Of a stretch of DNA of 64,000 bases, positions 36,275-49,439 are shown piece by piece. The notes under the pieces were generated by a model that ran no database searches, was not told the origin of the DNA, and saw only the letters and a program-made list of their open reading frames with translations. A program made the translations under genes and the position numbers. Origin of the DNA: Bolinopsis microptera (taxonomy: Eukaryota > Ctenophora > Tentaculata > Lobata > Bolinopsidae); NCBI RefSeq assembly GCF_026151205.1, contig NC_087072.1, positions 7,674,084 through 7,738,083 of the forward strand. The letters run 5' to 3'. How positions within the stretch are numbered: position 1 is the first letter of the stretch; the number at the start of each line of letters is the position of its first letter.

Positions 36275-37160
36275 GTGAAACGTAGGCCTTCGACTGCTTT
36301 CAATTAATAGAATGTTTTTTTAAATTTTTATATCACGCTGGTGAGTGAAAACTGGACCGCGGGTATAACTTTGGTTACAGTTAGAGCCGGGAATAATTTA
36401 GAGACGCCTTTTCTACGTCTGAGCAGTGGAATTTAGTCGAGAATTGACACCGGATTTGAACGAAAGTCGACACCGCGCCAAACTCCTCCCTTGAAGAACC
36501 AGAGTCATGTTGGTGAAGCTTTTACCTTGAATTAACTTTAAGAGTTTAAGGCCGAGTTATTAACTTAATGGAGGTTTTACTATCAGTGGTATAAATTGCG
36601 TGTTTTGTACCTGGTTTGAGAATGGTTAGTCAGTTTTGATTTTTGATTTGTCCTAAAACCTGCTAAATGTTTCCAGTGTAGAGAATCCACGTGAAGTGTC
36701 GGCCTGTCTAGTCTCTACGGATACCCGCTTCCCCGAAATTGGCTGATTTCATTACTTTTACTTGGAGACTACTGCAGATTAAAGGACCGACTCGATAGAA
36801 GAGAGATGGGAATATTTGTGTTGATAGTGATAGTCGTTTATTTTATTTATAATTATTATATAGCTTATTAATATGTGGACACTGAATGGAACGATCTAAA
36901 ATTTATTTTTCCTTGGTATGATGAATGTGTTACTGTTGAATCGAGGCCCTTCTTAAAATTTAAAAGACTGATTTAATTTTCCGTCAGGAGATTGTTGTTA
37001 TTTTTATTTGGGTTATGATTTAGACCGGTTAAAACAAGTGTTACCAAAAGGTTAATTAAGTATAACTATAAGTAAAAAGTGTTGGTGTTCTAAAATATGC
37101 GATAATTAATGTTACGTTCAACGGAATAAGGCGACTAAATATCTTGAATAGCCTAAATAT
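36275..37160. other. Gene-free region
   Basis: AT-rich sequence with no coding exon or recognisable repeat that I can support. Confidence 0.5.
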
Positions 37161-37164
37161 TAGG

Positions 37165-37600
37165 GCTGTAATACAAATCGTTAGTATTTCCTCGTTTATA
37201 AAACATTTAAACTAACAAAGTGACCGAGCAATTCATAACGTTTGAGAAACTAGTGGCCTAGGAAGTTCCATTGGACCGTTTGAGGTTAATCCCCAGTTCT
37301 GTAAACTACGGATCCAGGCAGAAGACTGTAATCGAACGAAAGAGAGGGAAGGCTAACGGCAATTGTTAAGTGTGTCGAAGAAGAAGACAAATGAAACTCG
37401 AAGATGGATGGTAAAAGATAGAAGTGTCGACAATAACAAGGCTTTAGAACAAAACTTCCTCTACTCAGGATAACAAGGCCGACGACCTGACTTAGCACGT
37501 GAGGTGGACTCCTAGACTAGTTTCTCAAACGTTAGGAATTTCTCAGTCACTTTGATAGTTTAAATGTTTCATAAACGAGGAAATACTAACGTTACAGTAA
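37165..37600. mobile_element. TIR element, about 0.43 kb
   Basis: A left arm of about 85 bp (from CGTTAGTATTTCCTCGTTTA at 37179) is the reverse complement of the right arm (37510-37591, ending TAAACGAGGAAATACTAACG), with scattered mismatches. The 250-bp interior has no recognisable coding sequence. The exact ends and target duplication are unclear. Confidence 0.7.
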
Positions 37601-39345
37601 CGAAATGTTTGAAATGATTGATAAAGTGGTTATCTGCAAATGGTTGTATAGTCATGTCTGTGTTGCCGTTAGAATTAGATAAAGGTTTTGGTGCAAGCTT
37701 ATGCTCGCTTGATGAAACATAATTGGCTTTGATGTTTGAGTCTCTGTGTGCTTTGTGTTTTCAGTTTTCAATTAATCTGAGATTGAGTCCTCATAATCAT
37801 ATCAAGACCTGATCGTTCTTCAGCGGAAAGAAAAACCTCTTCACTCATAGTTTTGGGAGAAGCAACTTGCTTCAAGCAAGTGATAGATATCATATATAAA
37901 TTAGCTAACGTACGTCAGGAAAGTTGCAAAAGGATTAGTGATAATCATAATGTATTTTTGGGTCAATTCAAAATTGATAATGTGCAGCTTTGACTTATAA
38001 GCTCTAAGTAGAAATTAAGAATAAGTACATGGTGAATTCAGACGTGATGAGCACATTAAACACAAATAGATCAATCTAAATCTGAATTCTTTTTTCCTTT
38101 ACGCACGCGAGCCTTTTTGTCCAAATACGATATAGATAACATCAACAGTCCGGTGTAGAGTGATTTATCATCATCCGTGTAAAAGAATTTTTACTTGATC
38201 TGTGGGTCTGGTACCGATCGCATATTTTGATAACGGCATACTCAGTTTTGATATCTGAACTGGTTATAACAATACTGTAACCGATGTGCAATGAAAACGA
38301 GCGCTAAATATAGCTGATTGCACCTTTATTAATTAACCTAAAAATGTTGAATACGGCCGTACCGATGCATCGTGAACACCCTGTATTTCAATAACAGCAT
38401 ACATTCAAGAGCAAGCAGCAGTGTCAAGCATGAGCCACTGCTTGGATAATCATTTGAATTAAAATGCATATGATTTGCTAACTTACTATAAACATCATTT
38501 GTCAAAACGACGCTTATTCATTATTGATAATACTATCGATTTGTTATTACAAACATGAGGTTTAACGTGTAATTTTAAGATCAAGCTTATCTAAATAGTT
38601 TAATGTAACACAAGAATTTACAAGAATTGTCGAAGGAATTTTTCTTTGCTTAGGTTGCCCCAATCCTAACCACTTTATCAGAAAACTGTTGGAATTTTGC
38701 TCCCGATAGTCGTAGTTAGGCAATTATCGTCCACGAATAGCTTTATAATGCGTTTAGTTACTGTTACTGTTACTGTTAGGGTAGGTATTACTCAAGGATT
38801 AGGGCATGTATTCATTCAGCCTTTATGGATTTAGCTTTTATCTTCCTATGTATAGTCAATGCTTCTATGTACCCGTAGGTTTATACACATAACAAAAAGA
38901 ATCATCGAACTCAAACATCCCATTTCCTATTTCGAACTGTTGCAGTGTTGCCGCTCCGATTTCACGTCTCAGACGAGAACGTCCCAAATAGCACTGAGAA
39001 GTATTTTAAGATGATGGTAACTATCTTATGAGGTACGTTGTAAAACCAGAGAAGGATCTGACGTGTTTTTTAAGATAACGTTATTTCAAGTAGAACACTT
39101 AAAGGTGTTGTCTTGATCATCTTTCTGAAGAACTCGTTATTGGACTAAAAGTTGGTTTAATGCATATATCAACATTTTCAGGCGTGTTGCTTTGCTTTTA
39201 AAAAAGTTTCATTATTTTTAGGTAGTGCGCCATCGACAGTGAGCCGCGCGTGCCGACTGTATGATGGTTTTTTAGCGCTAATTTCGGCCAGCACAATTTT
39301 CTTCAAACAAATAGATATTAAGTATCCTTCCCGACCTCCGATTGC
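37600..39345. other. Gene-free region
   Basis: No convincing exon on either strand; short frames only. It includes a small GTTACT repeat near 38760. Confidence 0.5.
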
Positions 39346-39349
39346 AACA

Positions 39350-39812
39350 AAAATTGGTAAGCTTACTCATAGACTTACAAGGAAAGTGTCCGAAAAGTTT
39401 AAAGCATATCCAACCATCAGACATTATGTTACAGCTAAAAGCAGCGTATTTCGCCCCATTTTTATCACTAAATCAACTTTGATATCCACCAAATTTTTCG
39501 GACAGTTGTGAAAGCCCTATTGGAAGGTCGTCGCCAATTTTCAGAATGATCTCATGCAAGGAACTGAAGATATATCCAAATAATACGACAAAAATCAACG
39601 AATTTGGTCAAATTTGGTCAAATTACGCGACTTTTACAGCTAATTTAGCTCCAAAAGCCGCGCACCATCAAATATGGCACCTAGGCAAAACTCACTGATC
39701 TTTTCAAAAAGGTATGACAAATTTGGTATTGTGAAATTTCTCACAGTCTCTAGAAAACAATGGTACAAAAATTTTAAAAATCCGAGCAAGTTTATTTTTA
39801 TGGTGCACCTCC
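39350..39812 (+). repeat. Dispersed repeat, partner of 55775-56252
   Basis: This segment is the reverse complement of about 55775-56252, at high identity over some 460 bp (for example TTGGTAAGCTTACTCATAGA here and its complement near 56225). The partner lies inside a TIR-bounded element, so this is a second, probably partial copy in opposite orientation. The related terminal motif CTCTAACCAGAGCCCTCTCG at 40410 may mark its far end. Short frames inside it show no transposase motif. Confidence 0.75.
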
Positions 39813-40127
39813 TATTATTTTATTAGTGATGAAACTTTTTAAGAATTTGAGTTGATGATTCCGACTGAAATTATAAACATATTTTTCATTTGCTCTGTTC
39901 AACACACGCGTGTTCAACTCTACTAATAAATTGCACTGCACGTGGAGCGGCAGCAGCATGAGAGCCACAGACTGACAGACTGCAGCTGTACACTCACTAC
40001 TAGTAGTATCAAACTGCGCGGTAATTATCGCAAATAAATATTCCTGGAATACAAGGGTCATGCTCACTCTGGACAGATTTAGCTTTTAAGCGACCTGTCT
40101 GTATCTTTATAGTTAGAGATCAGTCAC

Positions 40128-40162
40128 ATATTACGTAATATGTGACGTCACATATTACGTAA
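40128..40162. promoter_or_regulatory. Palindromic TTACGTAA-CRE-TTACGTAA cluster
   Basis: ACATATTACGTAATATGTGA is followed by CGTCACATATTACGTAAG. A consensus CRE (TGACGTCA) is flanked by two TTACGTAA sites, each in a CACATATTACGTAA context. These are bZIP (CREB/ATF, C/EBP, PAR) consensus palindromes. No gene follows within several kb, so a regulatory role is only a possibility. Confidence 0.4.
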
Positions 40163-40459
40163 GCCAGCCTCAGCTTATGCTAATATAATGTCTACGTAAT
40201 AACTACATGGCTTACGGAAGCGAAGAGAGTAGAAATCAGAGGCAACATGTAAGTGCGGAAATATTTTGTAAATAATGCGATTTCACACCTGCCAAGATTT
40301 TTGTATGTACGGCAAATTCGTAGACAAAAGAACCGCAATTAAGCTGAACATTTCGCCAAATTCGCAGCCTTTAGGCACTCTCAGGTAGGGTTATACAACT
40401 GCTTTTGCTCTAACCAGAGCCCTCTCGCTTCACGCTTGCAGTAGCGCGCGACTTACTTG

Positions 40460-42140
40460 TGAAACAAGCGCGTCACACAGTACGCGACTACGCGTATATA
40501 TACATATAATACACATGGCTATGTGAACAACTGCTTAGTAATAGTAATAGTATATTAATATATATAACGTTGCCTTATACACGATTGCTTAATTCAACAC
40601 AACAAATAATGTATACCCTTAATGTAAGTTTATAATTAGATTGGCTGGATAATTGGAGCAGTGGGGCTAGTTGAGCTGGTGATCAGCATAATTGATGCAG
40701 AGTATTCAATATTGTAACTTTACAACATTAGATTCCAATAAATTTTGTGTATAAGCTAAAATGTCTGCAGACTATGATGTTATTTAACTATAACTATAAT
40801 ATACATGTAATCGTGAATAATAAGTGACTCAATATGTTACAGTTAAGGAATTACGATCCATTTTGACTAGATATTCATTTGCCAGGATTCACCTTCTTTT
40901 GTTTTTATCACTTTATCAATAAATGTTGATTGTCGACAATATTAAAAGTCGCTGCATATCATCACCAACTTTCCATTTGATAATAGGAATAATAAACTTG
41001 TTGAACACATAGGTGTGTTTTTACCGATTTTAAAAATAATTCTTCTCTCAGATGTTACGTCATGAAAAACATTTGATCCTAATCATAGTTGTGACTCTAT
41101 CTTATCTCAGGGTACATAGCGGTACTTTACACAAATCTAATAGAACGAATAGCGGCTGATGGTGCGAAAAGGTGCGGTATTACGTCAAATTCAATAGTGC
41201 GATTCTGCACCCACCACACTTTTTGACTATTTCCGGTCAAAATAGCCAAAATCTGGCTAAGGTAATATGTCAACAACCCGGAACCCCCCCAATGGTTGCA
41301 GTTTTCTGTTTTAGTATTTCAGAGCTATCATTGACTTTGAATCGTCGACAAAGGAAACATTATATTGACTAGAAGCCTGGTGTAATAAACGGTCATTTTC
41401 ACCATAATTTGAACAAAGGAACAGTCATTTATTGAATTTTGTTTTGAATACTGCTTAGAGTTAATCTAGAAGAGCAAAAGAATTACAATTTGAACATATC
41501 GATAGCCGACCTTCGTGGTGAACATTCAATGTTCAAATTTACTGTACAATCCACGCCGGAAATCATTAATTGCCGCTTTTGTTTTCTGTGGGTTGCAGTT
41601 CTGTACGACTATGTACGAATTACGATACTTAAAATATTGGTATTTTCTATGAAAACATCAGCTTATCTTTAGCCCAATTTTGCGATGATTTCATCTATAA
41701 TCACTGAAAGTGATACGATACTTCACATTTAGTAGTTGTGCTAGCCTCCTCGACTTTTGTCATAACACTGATCGTCACCTTCTATTTGTTGAGAACACCT
41801 GCTGCCACCTCCTCTTTTCTCTTTTTCTCCAATGACCAAGGACCAAGTCTTCGTAGCGACCAATAGACAATTAATATCGTTCTTCATTCATCAAAGTCAG
41901 AAGACTTCAGTAAATACGACACCAATTCATTTCTTTCTTAAACCATATTGTTAATGGAAAGGAGTTTATGCATAAGCTATAATTATGACAATGTATGTTA
42001 AAATGACCGCTGCACCAATATGCGGCCTGTGCCAGTGTGCCCTATAACTACTTTATGTATATGAATGGTGCATTTTGTTTGCCTTATTAACTTGTAGTAG
42101 CTGCATATTCAACCTTTAGAATTGCATAAATGAGTTATTA
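40460..42140. other. Gene-free region
   Basis: AT-rich and without a supportable exon. Short frames at 41172-41672 lack splice context and homology. Confidence 0.5.
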
Positions 42141-42144
42141 TTAT

Positions 42145-42207
42145 GATATTGAATTTATATTATCTATTTGTACTAATAGTACAAATAGATAATATGAATT
42201 CAATATC
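42145..42207. repeat. 30-bp-arm hairpin
   Basis: The left arm 42145-42174 and right arm 42178-42207 pair at 29 of 30 positions around the 3-base loop AAT. The arms run from GATATTGAATT to ATTTGTACT. Such a short loop makes it a strong cruciform former. No element ends are evident beyond it. Confidence 0.9.
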
Positions 42208-42340
42208 ATTACTTCTACATTATCATCACTACTATTGTGGTTATATCACATCAAATGTTTTTAATTATCTTATCGTCAGATAATCATCAACTTATCGTTA
42301 ATAATTCTGTTTGACAATTGATTGTTTGCGTCACCGGTTT

Positions 42341-42740
42341 GCAGCCCAGTGCAGCTCAGTGCAGCTCAGTGCAGCTCAGTGCAGCTCAGTGCAGCCCAGT
42401 GCAGCCCAGTGCAGCTCAGTGCAGCCCAGTGCAGTTCAGTGCAGCTCAGTGCAGCTCAGTGCAGCTCAGTGCAGCTCAGTGCAGCTCAGTGCAGCCCAGT
42501 GCAGCTCAGTGCAGCCCAGTGCAGCTCAGTGCAGCTCAGTGCAGCTCAGTGCAGCACAGTGCAGCTCAGTTCAGCTCAGTGCAGCTCAGTGCAGCTCAGT
42601 GCAGCTCAGTGCAGCCCAGTGCAGCTCAGTGCAGCCCAGTGCAGCCCAGTGCAGCTCAGTGCAGCCCAGTGCAGTTCAGTGCAGCTCAGTGCAGCTCAGT
42701 GCAGCCCAGTGCAGCTCAGTGCAGCTCAGTGCAGCCCAAT
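42341..42740. repeat. Minisatellite, 10-bp unit x 40
   Basis: Exactly forty 10-base units GCAGCYCAGT run from 42341 to 42740, with C/T variation at the sixth base and a few other substitutions (GCAGTTCAGT, GCAGCACAGT, TCAGCTCAGT). The unit has no stop codon in three frames of the plus strand and in one minus frame, so long low-complexity open frames appear there; they are by-products of the repeat. Confidence 0.95.
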
Positions 42741-45286
42741 TTAGCCCAGATAACAGTAGTAACAGTGCAGTGTGCTTAATCCTTTCATTCTCACCTGACT
42801 CCTTCTCCATTCGATCAAGTGCTGAAAGTTGGCACCTGTTTTTAACTACACAGCTAACTCTGTGTAATCGCATGAATACTTGAGAGTTTAACTGAAACAT
42901 ATTTCAAGCAGGGTTTCCTTTCGTTGCTTATCATTGAGTCGACGAAGAACATTATCATATTATCAAATCATTTGTCTTTATAATGAAGTCTCGCCGACAC
43001 TCAAACTCAAATACTTTGCGTTTGTTTCGTATTCCTATTTACTCATTACAACATATCCGCATTATGACGTTAGGAAATGGTGGCCGCGGAATGCGGATGC
43101 CACTGATTATAAGACAATAGAAAGAGCCAAGGAGTGAGAGGTTTGTTTAATGTTAGAATTTTAGTCTGGTCGTGGCTATTTGTCTCTTATAGCTCTTTTA
43201 GTTTTATATCTTTAAACTATACGGGGGAAAAAAACAGTGAGTCCCATAAGTCGTACCATTTTCTTGATTAAATGGTTTGTAAATTACACACGCACCTACC
43301 CACAGAGTATTCACTATTATTAAGTAGATTTCCGTGCTGATCAATGCCTTAGTGCAGTGCTATCAAACATTAAACGTAAACGTACAAAGGATTTATATAG
43401 GCTGCCATTGGGTAATCCTCTCGCTCTTTTTTACTTACTCTCTCAGGAAGACATATTATACCTCGATATCATCTAACGACCAAGTAAGCTGCTGTCTCAA
43501 ATATACAAATTCAGATGATGATGAATAAGCATCATTGAGAATGTGGCATCGCAGTTTGGCCCACGAACTATAAAATTCGCACGTGTTTGCACTCATGTCA
43601 TGTCAAATCATGTTTGCATATCATGCCGTCAGCCGTGGTCCACACTTCCCACCAACTCATGATAATATAAAGCAGGTACTGTGATCGTCACATATAAAAA
43701 ATTAATATCATAATGAAGGAAATGCAGGTTAATTTGCGCTCGTGTGCTGCAGAGTCTCATGATCCAAGTCACGGATTGCAGCATGCAATAAATTGATCAT
43801 CGCTCAACTGTCACTTTATTACTGTCAACTGTCACTTTATTAGTCCGGTTTAGACAAGTCTCTACGCTCCGGAGTCAACTCATTTCTGTCTGGCCGGCGG
43901 ATCTCTGATTCGCTGATGAGAACGCACAGATTTATACTTGTCCAGTATCAGAGATCGTAGCAGTTGGAAGCAGATCATCTGGCATCGCTTCATTGCTGTT
44001 TTACTCGCTAATACGGATGTAAGACCTCCCGGGGACACTTTACCTCCCGCGAACATGTTACCTTTTGGTGTCCTGGTCAGTCGATACTCAAACAGTAACA
44101 TAAACTAAAACACCAATCTTTCCCATCAATGTTTAGAGGTTGTTGTAAGCGAACACTTCAGCAAGGACGTATTACTATTTGAGTATTTGTAGTAGTCCTT
44201 CACAACGCAGAAATGGGTACAAAGACTTTTGAAACACCCTAAATGTGATTTGTGAGGTCATGAACCATCTTACCGGCCGCTAAAAGGCTACCATAACTTT
44301 ATATTACACCTGGCCCGAACTGCAATCCATACACTTACAGAGAGCCAAACCCCTACAACAAACAATGAAACATAATTGTAACCCTTTGGTGCACAAACGC
44401 CCTCAAGTAAAAGTAACATATTGCATTTATTATAACAGAGGAAACTTTGTACCTTTGATTAATTACACCCTAGAAACTTATAAAGCTTCTTCACAAATGA
44501 AAAGCTTTATTTTGAAATTAGCTGTCATGTGCAAGGCTTAGATTGCTCTTATGAGAACCTGCTCTAGTTAGTTAGATCGAGTTTCCTAAAACAATAGAAC
44601 TTGTGTAGTTGTCTGACAGCCCAGGCACTGGGTAGTACTACTACTAGTGAATGCTGGCTGAGACAGTCTTTAATTAACTCTTTCAGTTTTATTTTTAGTC
44701 GAGTCATTAAGATATCTTGTTAGTTCGATTAAACAGCTCACCAATTAAAGCAACTAATGCTCACCGTTCAATGAGGCATTGATACAATGCTTTTGTAGTC
44801 ATGTTGTTTTGATGCTAGTGTTCATTGAGCTCCGTCTTGCTTGTGCAGTTGAAGGTTTTCGTTAGAATGCCAAGCCAACGCCCTAAGTTGATTAAGATTT
44901 CATGCTTGAGATTTATTCCTTCCATTTATGCAGGCAGTTGTAGCAAGATTCAACCTGACTAAGTTCAAGCATTTGAGAAATATTCCGTCTTTGAAGTTAA
45001 GTGATTGGTTTCAACTGATTCAAACTTTATTACATTATGCTTGGAAGCTATCATTAGAAAACAAAATGTAAAATGACTCGTTAGCTTCAATTCGCCCTCG
45101 ACTAAATGCTTCAAAAATTGTATTAATCGAAACTCAATTAGTTGAACTATAGACATGTGAAATATCATATGCCTATCTTAAAACTTCTTCCTGTGACAAT
45201 CTTCTTGGGAAAAACGTGGTCCATCTCGTGCGAACTTTCCTAATGACCTATGCACCTATGTAATCGTAGTAATCATGATCATAAGC

Positions 45287-45336
45287 AAACCTTTGATGTC
45301 ATCATAAGCATATGATTATGATGACATCAAAGGTTT
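45287..45336. repeat. Perfect 21-bp inverted repeat
   Basis: AAACCTTTGATGTCATCATAA (45287-45307) is repeated in reverse complement at 45316-45336, with an 8-base spacer. It would form a stable hairpin. No coding context is apparent. Confidence 0.9.
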
Positions 45337-46204
45337 GGATATTACTTTCTGCCATCATAATTAAAATTCATAGGCACAGGCAATAATCATCGAAGATTTA
45401 GATTCGCTATAAGTATATAACTATTATAAGCTGCACCTAAAATTCCCCCTGCTTGTGCAGTCCTATTTGCTAATTTGCTCTCTAGCGGTGCAGCTGACCC
45501 GTTCACTATCTCATATCTACACGATCGGTAGGTCAGTGGATATTGTACATGTAGATTCTGATTAGTACCCTGCATACCCATCAATTGTTTGAAGGATTCA
45601 GCAATCATATGTTAGTATCTTGCTACATGTCTGCATACAATACTGTGCACCCATGCAGTAGACTGAAGAGGACACTAGGTCGGGAGGATACTATATAACA
45701 AAAGATACTTGTTTGAGAAAGCAATGCCAATACGCCGACTGCCAAAGTTCAAGGATATTATTAATTAGTTTTGCCTTCGATAATATTATTGACATAATCA
45801 ACATAATTGACATAGCAAGGGACTTGACTTCGTACTGCTAAGCTTTATTGCCGTTTTAGAGTGCTTTTTAATCATACACACGTACATTTTACGTAGCAAG
45901 CCCCCCGAGTGCCAGTTTTTTAGATCCGGCTTATGCTAAAAAAGGTGTAAAGGTCCGCAGGCCGCTGACGGTACGTATTAATTTTGCACACTTTTTCAAT
46001 CAATGTGGTTTATTTCACAATATACCGTATATGGAGGAGGCGTTATTACTATAGGTGCATAAACTTTGCATGAAAATCACTCTAAACCGGAACTGCGAGA
46101 TTTTTCTAAAAGGGCCTCTCGTACCGACAGTTGCGAAACCATCTGGGATCGATGTATTTTTGAATGCTGATCCTGGATCACCCCACATGACATAGGGTCT
46201 AAAT

Positions 46205-46221
46205 CCCCCCCCCCCCCCCCC
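46205..46221. repeat. Homopolymer C17
   Basis: A run of 17 cytosines. The other long C run in the window (31544-31560) has the same length. Confidence 0.9.
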
Positions 46222-49200
46222 TGGCGAGTTATCGGCTAAAACTGTTTCGATCACGTGACATGACCACCTAAGAAAGTTGGTATGATATCTCGTTTTGGTT
46301 AGAGTTTAGCATATGCTTCAGTTAAGGATTGGGTAAGGGTTGAGGTGAGAGTAAAGGGTTACTGAATTGTCCTCGAGGGCCATCTAGAGAACCTGTTTAA
46401 GTACGCCACGTGATATTCGAGTGTAGAGTACTTAATCATCATCCTGAACCTTCTTTAGAAATTTGTCTTAAATTTAATGTCATCGAACCAATCCATATTC
46501 TTGAGCTATTGCAAACTTATTCGTTTACTCTTCTGGCATATGTTAAGATCCTTGCCGCCTGCATGAATTAAACTGTAATCGATAAAGGGATCGTTAGAGT
46601 ATAATTAAGATGGTCAGATTGCGATTATAGCACGTAGTACATAAAGGCACCTCTCGACATGGCTCCTTGATTGGTATCGTGATGAAAGTATCTTCATCAG
46701 TAATTTTATGTGTCCGTCCCCGGGTGCCGTGCTTTATATAATACCGATTGCCATGTATTAGTACATATATATATATATATATATGGCCATAAGCCAAAGA
46801 ACGTCATATTTTCTTTATCTTGATTTATCCCTGATTTCTGATCGGAAAATGCCTCTATTTATACATAATAATGAATGATTTTTAAATAACCATAATTATT
46901 TAAAATTTGAAATGGCTCTGGATTTACGATCACATCTGTTAACTACATACGAATCAGATCGTTTGGTCATTACACCAAACCCCATGCAAATATAACTATA
47001 TAACTTTAAAGCTTTAAGAGCACTCTTTACCGATCAAACGAAGGTTTTAAAGTTCAAATGTCCACGCTTATACTTTATAATAGTTTCATGGTTTGCGTAA
47101 CGAAAGCTTACTCCCTACATTTAACATTAGTGTTCGCTGGAGGTTACATTTCATCTTAAAGCTATCCTATCTAGTTCAACGCAACCCTCGTTTTTCATTA
47201 AAGGTATTAGACTTAAGCCGTTTCTTCATTAATCACGCACGGAACGCTGGGTGGGACTTTACAAACATTGTGGCAGCAAAACATCTTCCATCTTATGAAA
47301 TGAGCTGTTACACGTAAAATTCATTGCGGCCTCGTGTAATCTGTCTCGTACCAGGTTGCTTGATTGGATCTAGAATGAATTAGTAAATTGTCCTGAGATC
47401 CGTATTTTTGAGCACGCACGGAGACATGTCGACTATAAACTGCCGTCTTTTTATTGCTTTGTGACACGATCTTTTAATACCCACCACAGCCACCTCTCTC
47501 CAACTATGATTTTACTGAAGGATTATCTTGACAGTATAATTATGATTGTATATACGTGGCCCCTGGGTGCTCATTTCAGAGTTGGAGAACAAGTACATTG
47601 CATCTGTCAAGCGTCTCGTAAACGCGAGCTAATGAATTGTTCTGATTGAGGAATATCACGGGAACTGTACTATATGTCACATGGGTTACTAATGTTAATA
47701 CGTTCGCTAACTGGCCAGCACCATGTTTGTTTTCTTCATGATAATTTATAGCCCTGTTGTTCGTGCTACAGCCGCATCTTACAGGCCTATTAATTTCAAC
47801 CTGTCAAAAATCTCTACGAGGATTCGAATAGTGTCATTTCAATTTTGCTGTTGCATCAAACCCGTTTTCAGATTTAAATTTTGGTGCTGCTAATCGAAGT
47901 TCAGAATTTACTCATACTTTTTGCTTCAACGATTTACCTTGAGAACGGAAGGGCAGAGCACCAAGTCCGCTAACGTAATTTCCGTCCATTTAATTTCCAC
48001 CAGAATTAAAATCTGTCAGCATCTTCATTCTTCTGGTGTATTAAAGTATATTAGTTGATTAACCTGGCTGATCGACCTCTCACAATCTTGCTTTTTATTA
48101 TTCACAGTAAAACGACTACACAGCTGCTGTTTTCCAAACAACTGGCAAAAATTAAAGCAAAAATTTTCAAAAGAACAAAGAGTTTGTCGATTTGCCTAAA
48201 TAAGGTGCGGCTAGGTAATTCACTTCTGAACGCTGATAACGTTGTTGTCAAATGTCTCCACAGTCAAAAAATTTCGCCATTTATATCTTGATAACATTTG
48301 ATTCTTGTTGAAATTATCAGAAGGCATAATTTAAATGTACTTTTAGGAACCAATGGCGTCTGATGACACTAATTTAATCGGGAATTGTCACTAATGATGT
48401 TAAATGGTGCCATTCCAGTGACAATGTTAACGCCAATAGATGATGATTCCATCCTTACCAATGATGTGAATTCAGTAATATTATTAATGATATATATTAT
48501 ACTAGAAACCCGCTAGTCGAAAGCTTTGTTCGAGGAAATTTTAAAAATCAGTTATGTTTTAATTTCTCTTCATCATATAGCTCTGTTATACTGTAGACAT
48601 AATGGAATTTATCTAACAATGGCGACAGCGTTGTTAGTATTCGGATTCCCAAAACGATACTTTTTACCGCATCAAAAAATACCAATCACAACCAAAGTTA
48701 TGAATATAAGTCATAGCGTGAGCGTAAATGTGAGCTAGTTTTGAAATCATGACGTAGCATACAGCATAACAACGCGCGTAGTTAAGATGTTTTTGCTCGC
48801 GCACGTGCATTTTAACGTTGCTACGCAACAGCGCAGTAAACCTTTGCTAAAATAACGACATTATTCTAACGGTTATTTTACCTCACTTCCGACGTTAATT
48901 ATAAAAAATCTAAAGCCTAAATCAAAATTCTAAGAATGCTATAGCCTATTCCTATCCTTTTTCTACAACCCTGCTAAAAATGGCGAGGTTTCAACTCCAT
49001 TTGCGAGCTGGGTTTGATTTCACCAGAGGGTCATTTTGAGGTCGATTTTCGGTGTTTTTTCTTCTATGTCCCCGTTGCCGGGGAAATTTCGTCAAGTTTA
49101 AATTATAGTATAGATATATAATAAACCTAGCATGCCTTGGTTGCAGCATCTCTTCACTTATACTTATAGGTGCATATAGGGCCCGATGTAATTGCTATGA

Positions 49201-49439
49201 CCAGTTTACTGGTCAACTGGTGTTTCGGTGTCCCTAATTTTGTTTACACTCGGTCACTTGTTAAGGCATTTAAGGTCATTCGGCGAACTTTCTTTGAAAT
49301 AAAATGATGGATTAAACAGGATTAAACATGAGATTACCAGAGAGAACACTAACGGACTCGTCTTGGCTATACAAGAATGAATAAATGAATAAATAAAATT
49401 ATCAAAACTGAATCATTTAAAAATAATAAAATTTAACCG

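Larger units (their letters stand above)
42760..49430. other. Long gene-free region
   Basis: Over 6 kb with no exon I can support. It holds a 21-bp inverted repeat (45287-45336), a C17 run (46205-46221) and an (AT)n tract near 46765. The small frames are not conserved-looking and have no splice partners. Confidence 0.5.

Noticed and set aside
42311-42883. Overlapping open frames of 140-190 codons
   Set aside because: They are produced by the 10-bp minisatellite, which lacks stops in several frames; the peptide is a pure repeat in each.
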